Positions 56,979-64,000 of a stretch of DNA of 64,000 nt are shown piece after piece (position 1 is the stretch's first letter; each line of letters starts with the position of its first letter). Origin of the DNA: Rhabdophis nuchalis (lineage: Eukaryota > Chordata > Lepidosauria > Squamata > Natricidae); assembly GCA_039707465.1 (NCBI GenBank), contig CM077644.1, positions 81,900,875 through 81,964,874 of the forward strand, given 5' to 3'. The notes below the pieces were generated by a model. The model was not told the DNA's origin. It saw only the letters and a list, made by a program, of their open reading frames with translations, and ran no database searches. A program made the position numbers and the translations under genes.

Positions 56979-57337
56979 CAAGACAACAGAACATAAAACA
57001 AAAGCAAGGCAAACATCAATGACAATTTTCTGCAAAATAAATTAAACACTACTTGCCATTTAATTAAACAGTAGTGAAACATGCTATTGTGATTTTTTTC
57101 CTAATTTTTTTTATGTCTGCTTCCGGATCTCTGAATTGTGTCAAGTGAGTTTGTAAGTGTGGAGGGAGTAATTTTCAGCAAATTCTCTTTTAAAATATGA
57201 TCACAATAAAATTATCTTTAATCTTGAATTTGAGAGTGGGCAATCAAAACTGTGCCACAACTTTATAATTTAACGTGAATGCTGTTTCTTAATATGTACA
57301 TTATTCAGGATAATGATAGCATATATATTGTTTACAG
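56979..57337 (+). other. Intron 1, nothing recognised
   Basis: AT-rich. Confidence 0.4.
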
Positions 57338-57472
57338 CAGGGGTCTCCAACCTTTGCAACTTTAAGTCTGAAGGACTTCAGCTCCCAGACTTCTCCAGCC
57401 AGCAAAGCTGGCTGGAGAATTCTGGGAGTTGAAGTCCTTCAGACTTAAAGTTGCAAAGGTTGGAGACCCCTG
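57338..57472. mobile_element. Palindromic hAT MITE, 135 bp
   Basis: Begins 'caggggtctccaacctttgc' and ends 'gcaaaggttggagacccctg'. Perfect 8-bp duplication 'gtttacag' (57330-57337, 57473-57480). The two arms pair along nearly their whole length. Confidence 0.93.
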
Positions 57473-57480
57473 GTTTACAG

Positions 57481-58300
57481 GACTTTATTCCTCTAAATTC
57501 AGAAGCCAAACCCTTCTAATGGCCAATTCGAGGGTTACATTTCTTAACATGCATTTTATAAATATTTATCGGGAAATGTTTGCAAAGGTCACTGTATAGC
57601 AGCATTTGCTTGTTCACTGTCACTGGTGATGGAGAGGCTTGCAAGAAAGCCTTGCCAAATCAGTTTACACTCCTTTAATTGAAGACACACACTGCAGATA
57701 TTGGTGCCTGGTTTGAATTATTTTTCAGACAATAGTTACATGCCTCCCTCGCATTATAAATGTATACATATATAGCACCAGTATGTTAAATTCATTGTTT
57801 TAAATACAAGAAAAGAATGTAATGGCAAAATTGACCCTTCGCATGGTAACAGATTGCATGAGGTACAAAGAAGTTAGATAAAATCTCGAATCCCCCTTTT
57901 GTACTGTATGTGAAGATGGTATAAATAGAAATAAATGAATATAGATTTTTTCATGTTGCATCCAGTTTGGGAAACTAGTTCTTATGGCTCTTGAAACTAG
58001 GGAAAAAGAACCGTATCACCCTCTAGATCTTCTTGTATGAATACTTATCTGTAACTATTGTTTGAATATTTAAGGAAGTGAAAAGATAGGAATGATTCAA
58101 ACAATGTTCTTTCTCATTATCAATCAAAACACCCTTGGGAAATAGATACGCCTTCATTCTGACATGGACTCATCACCACTTGGCATAAACAAATACTTCT
58201 TAACCACAGATGCTCACATTCTTGGCATAACTGAATACAAGATAAGATAGACTTGTCCTGCCCAATCTCCAGGGAGATGAGCCTGTATAAGGTAGTTTAT
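57481..58300 (+). other. Intron 1, nothing recognised
   Basis: Unique-looking. Confidence 0.4.
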
Positions 58301-58310
58301 CCCATGGAAT

Positions 58311-58653
58311 GGGGGTGGCTCAGTGGCTAAGACCCTGAGATTGTTGATCAGAAAAGTTGGCAGTTCGGTGGTTCGAATCCCTAGCGCCGCATAATGGAGT
58401 GAGCTCCCGTTACTTGTCCAGATTCTGCCAACCTAGCAGTTCGAAATGCAAGTAGAAAAATAGGAACCACCTTTGGTGGGAAGGTAACAGCGTTCTGTGC
58501 GCCTTTGGCATTTAGTCATGCCGGCCATATGACCGCAGAGATCTCTTCGGACAAGCACTGGCTATTTGGCTTAGAAACGGAGATGAACATTGCCCCCTAG
58601 AGTCAGGAACCCCTAACACATATGTGTGAGGGGAATCTTTACTTTTACCTTAC
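58311..58653 (+). repeat. Sauria-SINE-like SINE with perfect target duplication
   Basis: Head 'gggggtggctcagtggctaa', B-box-like 'ggttcgaatccctagcgccg', tail 'aatctttacttttacctta'. Flanked by a perfect 10-bp duplication 'cccatggaat' (58301-58310, 58654-58663). This is the clearest copy of the family in the window. Confidence 0.95.
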
Positions 58654-58859
58654 CCCATGGAATGGAACATGAATCCAGACCTAATGGTAGGGTGCGTCCT
58701 CTTTCTGCTTAAGGGGCATTATAAAGTCTTACTTTCTGCATTTTCTTTGACTGCTGTCTCATGTTATATTATTGTGCCATTTTTATTATACTGCCTTGAA
58801 ATAAAGTTATCTCAAATCAAAAAGAACTTTTGACCCAACTCTGCTGAGATGTGGACAGA

Positions 58860-59518
58860 GTAATACCTTCTCTACATGGGGCTCCCCCTGAGGTGCACCC
58901 GGAGACTGCAGTTGGTCCAGAATGCAGCCGCGCGAGCAATAATGGGAACCGCTAGGTTCACCCATGTAACACCGCTCTTGCGCGAGCTGCACTGGCTGCC
59001 TGTCGTCTTTCGGGTGCACTTCAAGGTGCTAGTTATCAGCTTTAAAGCGCTCCATGGCTCGGGACCTAGCTATCTGCGGGATCGGATCCTGCCCCATACA
59101 TCCTCACGGCCGATTCGCTCCCACAGAGAGGGACTACTCCGGGTGCCGTCCATTAGACTCTGTCAGCGGGCGACGCCCAGGGGAAGGGCTCTCTCTGTGG
59201 CGGGCCCAGCCCTCTGGAACGACCTCCCTCCCGATATTAGAACAACCACGGACCTCCGTTCCTTCCGTCTGAAATTGAAAACGCACTTTTTCTGCTTGGC
59301 CGGCCTAGGGTAGCCTCTCTACTATAGTATTATAGGGTTATAGGGTTTTAGTGAATTGGTATTGGGAATTTTAGCGCAGGGTTTTACTGTTTAATTTGCT
59401 TTTAATTGTTTTGTATATTTATGTATATTTATTGTTTTAACTTCCCTGTGCACCGCTCCGAGTCCCCTTGGGGAGAGGGAGCGGTCTAGAAATTATTATT
59501 ATTATTATTATTATTATT
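58860..59518 (+). repeat. L2 LINE, 5'-truncated, with ATT tail
   Basis: The frame 58876-59313 encodes the last 145 ORF2 residues (MGLPLRCTRRLQLVQNAAAR.., LRELHWLPVVFRVHFKVLVI, LSVAGPALWNDLPPDIRTTT). Then UTR and (ATT)n at 59495-59518. Very similar to the C-terminus at 53883. Confidence 0.92.
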
Positions 59519-60386
59519 CACATTCTGGCTTATTAAATGAGAGACATATTCCAAATTTCAAATGCGGGATCTGTGTGCTTGAAAAGGTATTGCAAAATAA
59601 GGATATGAAAGTGTGATTTCAGAATTCAAACTTATTACATGTCTCGAAATTCAAACTGATAAGCACTTGGAACAGAATGCAGCAGATGTTAACTATGGTA
59701 GGAAGTTAGAGTCAGCAAGCTAGAAAATGCCCAGTTTGGCTCTGCCGATTTAACGCAAAACAAGTTACTTGCAGAAATGTCCACAGGCTATGATGCCTTC
59801 ATGAAAAGGATGTAAACTCTGTTGTACTTTGAACTTTGTCCATTTTTAATGTATGTACAACATCCCAATATATAGATGCAAAACAGAGGGGAAGGGTTGT
59901 ATGGTAATAAACGGGTGGTGGTTTTTTTTTATGTGTGCCCTCTTAGTCATTCTATGGTCAAATTTGAAACTAGTATGCAATGCGAGGGGAGGAAATGACT
60001 ATAGACTGTTTTGCATACCATCATTTATTGTGGGGGTTTCTCAGCTGTGGACCTTTTTAAAGAAAGTTGAATTTATTTCTGCATTATCCATTTGTGAAGT
60101 ACGGTGCAAATTCATGCTAACTTCTCAAGGGTCATATATTTCCATCAGGTATTCTGTTGGTGGAAAGGTTCACTGTGTATTCTGCTGCCTCTTCAAAATT
60201 ATCAGGCTAACAATTAGTGTCTGTATAGGATACAAATAATTGTGACAAATTGGGTCTTCCAAGTGCTTACAAATCCCTAGGAAATATAAAGCCCTCTAAT
60301 GGCCAATTCCAACTGCCATAGATTTGGAGAGCTATTGTACATGGATGATAAATGAGTTTCTGCTTAATAAGGGCTAAGTAACCTAG
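59519..60386 (+). other. Intron 1, nothing recognised
   Basis: Unique-looking. A 128-codon open frame (59853-60239) shows no domain or splice context. Confidence 0.4.
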
Positions 60387-60388
60387 TA

Positions 60389-60781
60389 CAGGTAATCCTC
60401 AATTTACAACCACAATTGAACCCAACATTTATGATGTTAAGTGAGACATTTGTTAAGTGCGTTTGCTTCATTTTACGGCTTCTCTCACCACATTTGTTAG
60501 CAAATCACTGCAGTTCTTAAATTAGTAACGTTAGTAACAGTGACTCTGGTCTCCCCATTGACTTTGCTTCTCAGAAGGTCATAAAAGGGAATCACGTGAT
60601 CCCAGGACACAGCAACCGTCACAAATGTGGGCCAGTTATCACACACCCTAATGTAAATCACGTGGCCATGGAGGTGTTGCAACGGTCGTTAGTGTGAACA
60701 ATGGCCATATGTCACTTTTTTTAGTGCTATTGTAACTTTGAACTGTCACTAAATGAACTGTTGTAAAGTGAGGATTACCTG
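60389..60781 (+). mobile_element. Mariner-like MITE, complete, 393 bp
   Basis: TIRs 'caggtaatcctcaatttaca' / 'tgtaaagtgaggattacctg', flanked by TA (60387-60388, 60782-60783). This is the best complete copy of the family that recurs at 16112, 19581, 41452 and 51460. Confidence 0.92.
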
Positions 60782-60835
60782 TACTCTGCAGGTACAGGGA
60801 TTCTTCCTTAATCCTTAATATAATACCCTGTTTCC

Positions 60836-61025
60836 CTGAAAATAAGACCTTCCTAGATAATAAGCCCTCCCCAAAAATGTTGCAAGACAGCAGCAACCAT
60901 GAGGTGGCCACACTCACCACCTCCTGCACCTCAAAAATAATAAGACCGCTCCGAAAATAAGGCCAAGTGCTTATTTCGGGGGTCAAAAGAAAAAAATATC
61001 CTGTCTTATTTTTGGGGAAACACAG
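60836..61025. mobile_element. TIR MITE, 190 bp, mariner-like
   Basis: Left 'ctgtttccctgaaaataaga' and right 'tcttatttttggggaaacac' are inverted repeats next to TA (60834-60835, 61026-61027). Inside, 'ataataagaccgctccgaaa' echoes the terminal motif. Confidence 0.85.
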
Positions 61026-61027
61026 TA

Positions 61028-62986
61028 ATCCTTAATCCTTTGCCAGTGGTAATTATGTTTGACGATGATATGAAGTGGTGGATACAAAGGTATAGTATCG
61101 CTTCTTGAATTGGTCATATACAATTTGTGCAGCCTGTTTATAAGTATCTACTTTTAAGATGAAGAGTGTATGAAGTTTCCTTTACCATCAGGTAATGCTA
61201 CAGTTGTGGCACTTAATATTCCTTGCTATGTTTTAACATAAATTATCTTGATCCGATTGTTACGTATTTTGCTTTCACAAAGAATATATCTAAGGAGGAT
61301 AGTAGCCTGTTGAATGGAACATGATAGAGCATATCATTTTGTTTTTAAATTGGCACTGCTGCTTTCCAGTCTTGGAGCCTGGTCAGAATAAGGAAAGAAA
61401 GAAATGTTGATTAAACATTTGTATAGTGTGAATTATTCTGAAAATGAATTAGTCAAAACAAAATTAATCCATGATACTATCATAAAGAAACCCAGCTGTC
61501 ATGGCATCATCTAGATACGAGGGCACTTTTCGCAGTCTGTGGTCTTCCTTTTCCAAGATTAGCTTTGCCTGTTTTGTTCCTGAGATGTCAGTCTTTCATA
61601 AATACAACAGACAAGTTATTATGTAAAATTAGATTTTTGATTTTAAATTTCTATGCACGCATGAACTTAAATTAAGAATCCACAATAGGCGTCCCAGATG
61701 TGTGTTGCAAAATTTGGACAACTGTGAGATGGCAGCAAAAAGTTAAAAACTATGAATCTCTTTGCCATCATTTTCTGGTCCACTAGTTATTTGTAGGCCA
61801 TATCTGGGAACTGTAATCTAGAAATATATTTCTATTATGTGCTCACTAATATTTCTTTTTAATTAATTAATTAAAATGAGTAACTTTAATTAATACTTTT
61901 AATTAATTAATTAGTATTTTGCATTTGAACGTTGACCCTAGCAATGTAGGAGAAAATATTCTGTAACTATATAGGACAGATAGCTTGAGTTATCTGTAGC
62001 TTTAGTAAAAAAAGATTGCTTAATAGTTCTCTTTTCCATCTATCACTTACTTTGTAATTCTGTTGATTACAAATATTTTTAAAATATATTTTTGAATAAA
62101 AGCTGATTTTATATTTTTGGACCTTTTCCTAAATCTTGGAGTATCTTATACAACCTAATAACTGTATTTGCATGCTCGTGCTCTGAAGGATAATTTTAAT
62201 GTAGGAAGCTATTATGGGTTGAATATTAACCACATTTCCCCTCTTCTAGCCCTCATTTCTTTCTCTCTAGATTTTAACTTTTTTTTTGCCTACTGAAGAG
62301 TTTTGGACACTTGAAAGCTTGCAAATGTAAAAAGTGTAGACCTTCAGCTGACCTAATAAAACTATTATCTTAATATGAATTCTGGAGCATAAAATTGAAT
62401 GTCAAAGAATTTAGCAGCAGCAGCAAAATTTGTACAACTCCATTTTTAAAAAGTAAAGAGAACAAAACGTTTTCATGAGGCAGGTACATACTGAGGATAT
62501 TTTCCAGATTCATGCAGGAAACCAAGCTGCTTGCAATGAAAATTACTTTTGAGAGAGAAATATGTATTCTCTGGATACCCACACACATACATACCCGTTA
62601 GATGCACGCATATGCACATATGCAAAAAGCAATATACTGTGACACAATTTATTGGATACAATATTACATTTTAAAGCTTCTTAAGAGATAGAGGGTGATA
62701 ATAACTCTTAAACAGTTTTCATTCCGAGAAAGACTTTTGAATCAATGAAAAGAACTTTTGCAACTTCTATAAGAATAACTGTCTTGAATTCAGTCACAGA
62801 ATGTTCTGGAAAGTTTAAAAAAAATAGCATCAGGAAATTTTGCAAAAATAGCATCAGAATTTTGCCATTTGTGATATTTCTAAAAAATGACATTTTTGAA
62901 AATATCTCTGTATTGGCATAATCAGTTATAGCAAATGGACACTTTTGCAAATGTAAAAGATAACAGAACGTTGTTGACAGATGATG
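61028..62986 (+). other. Intron 1, AT-rich, nothing recognised
   Basis: 61855-61920 contains a (TTAA)n-like AT tract. A 30-bp near-duplication ('aaattttgcaaaaatagcat' / 'aaaaaatagcatcaggaaat') lies at 62818-62860. No exon recognised. Confidence 0.45.
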
Positions 62987-62994
62987 ACATAGAT

Positions 62995-63129
62995 CAGGGG
63001 TCTGCAAAGTCGGCTCTTTTAAGACTGGTGGACTTCAACTCCCAGAGTTCCCCAGCCAGCATAATTGGCTGGGGAATTCTGGGAGTTGAAGTCCACCAGT
63101 CTTAAAAGAGCCGACTTTGCAGACCCCTG
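62995..63129. mobile_element. Palindromic hAT MITE, 135 bp
   Basis: Begins 'caggggtctgcaaagtcggc' and ends 'gccgactttgcagacccctg'. Perfect 8-bp duplication 'acatagat' (62987-62994, 63130-63137). Near-perfect hairpin. Confidence 0.95.
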
Positions 63130-63137
63130 ACATAGAT

Positions 63138-63353
63138 TATATGGAAGAATGCATTTGTCTCCTGATGTTATGGATATATATCACTGGATTATAAGAGTGT
63201 TGCCAGAAAAGATAAGGCAGTGGAGTTGACATCTTGCATCTGCCTGATTTAATCATGACATGACCTTCTTAGTATCTCCTTTAGGTTTGGGAACTGTAAG
63301 TAAATGAAAACTTAACACACCTATGAGAGAAAAGCATTATTGTCCAAGATCAA
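63138..63353 (+). other. Intron 1, nothing recognised
   Basis: Unique-looking. Confidence 0.4.
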
Positions 63354-63755
63354 TCTATATATATATAAATGTGAAAACAGTCATGCAGGGATCACAAAAC
63401 CTCCAGGACCGTAAAGCCTACAAACTTGAAATTTGGCATGTTTGTTCTTCTTAGCGTCTAGGTGCTCAGTCATAAAGGGTTTTTTGAAATTATCAACATG
63501 CTATGATGCTAAGGAGTTAGATGTTCTACTCCCCCTCCCAACCTGAAAACAGGGACGTGTGCCTGGCCAACACGTGACTCATCCGGCCTGCTGGCTGAGA
63601 GTTTGGAGAGGAGACTGAGGGAGAGAAGGGGATAGGATAGGGGAGGTTTCTGAAGGGCAAGGCCGAGGGAGAGAAGGGGAGAGGAAAGGCTGATGGGAAC
63701 TACTCATTAATTTTCAATTTATCAAGCCCGATCACATAGTTTCGTAGCAGAACAT
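63354..63755 (+). mobile_element. Helitron, third copy, short form
   Basis: Starts 'tctatatatatataaatgtg' after a host A. It continues with 'ctacaaacttgaaatttggc', as in the reverse complement of 9720-9790. It ends with 'catagtttcgtagcagaaca', which matches the penultimate block of the copy at 7289. The CTAG terminus is not preserved. The purine-rich middle (63600-63700) holds about two units related to the 48-bp minisatellite of the first copy. Confidence 0.75.
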
Positions 63756-64000
63756 ATAACTTAGAATTCTTGTATTGAGAAGTACAGCAGTGATCTTTTG
63801 TTACTTCTTTTTATGTTTTCTTATAATATATTTGTCCTGGAAATCTTAGTGGCTCTGTTGTTTTGATTGTAAAGTTTATTTATACATCTTTAAGTGTGTG
63901 TGACTGTATTGAAAGACTTCAAATGTCTTTAAATGTTTTGTTATGAAACAAGTCAGTATCCAGAAAATGAGCCAACTCTATGGAGTATTCTGTGTGGGAC
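63756..64000 (+). other. Intron 1, end of window
   Basis: AT-rich, nothing recognised. Confidence 0.4.

Noticed and set aside
58311..58653. tRNA gene
   Set aside because: A- and B-box-like motifs belong to the tRNA-derived head of a SINE with an ACCTTT-type tail and target duplication; the same applies to the other SINE copies.
59853..60239. 128-codon frame, possible exon
   Set aside because: No splice-site framing, no domain, hydrophobic AT-driven composition.

Overview
The window is vertebrate nuclear DNA, almost certainly from a squamate reptile (snake or close toxicoferan lizard). The evidence is its repeats: CR1 LINEs ending in (TACAA)n or (ATTCT)n, L2 LINEs with AAT-type tails, a tRNA-derived SINE with an ACCTTT tail of Sauria-SINE type, squamate hAT and mariner-like MITEs, Helitrons and a reptile-type L1. 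Family names come from recognising the sequence; no database was searched.

Only one host gene is supported. At 46900-46917 (+) a six-codon first coding exon (MACILK) has a strong Kozak context and ends at a consensus splice donor inside a CpG-rich promoter region. As I recall it, this matches the N-terminus of the sialyltransferase ST6GALNAC3. On that reading 1 to about 46.3 kb is upstream intergenic DNA, 46.3-46.9 kb is promoter and 5' UTR, and 46918-64000 is the start of a long intron 1. No other exon, tRNA or functional rRNA gene was recognised.

Layout. 0-6.3 kb: SINE split by a hAT, an inverted-repeat complex, old LINE pieces and a CR1. 6.7-9.8 kb: a TIR element and a Helitron carrying an L2 insertion and a 48-bp minisatellite. 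10-30.5 kb: AT-rich DNA with SINEs, two CR1 copies, several L2 3' ends, hAT and mariner MITEs, a Tigger-like element and a 5S-like fragment. 30.9-40.3 kb: more MITEs, a CR1 split by a hAT, two solo LTRs with 5-bp target duplications, and a second Helitron with LTR-like DNA inside. 41.4-45.8 kb: a 1989-bp L1 derivative that encodes only an intact ORF1 protein and is inserted in a SINE with a perfect 16-bp duplication. 46.3-48 kb: promoter, exon 1 and microsatellites. 49.5-64 kb (intron 1): hAT elements, a mariner/L2/hAT triple nest, a 5'-truncated L2 with an uninterrupted 935-codon endonuclease/RT frame, another L2, SINE, MITEs and a third Helitron.

Most strands and boundaries rest on visible target-site duplications, terminal inverted repeats or LINE tails. 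Most long open frames here are repeats or low-complexity DNA, not genes. The most unusual object is the ORF1-only L1 (42089-44077), which resembles the mammalian 'half-L1' (HAL1) type.
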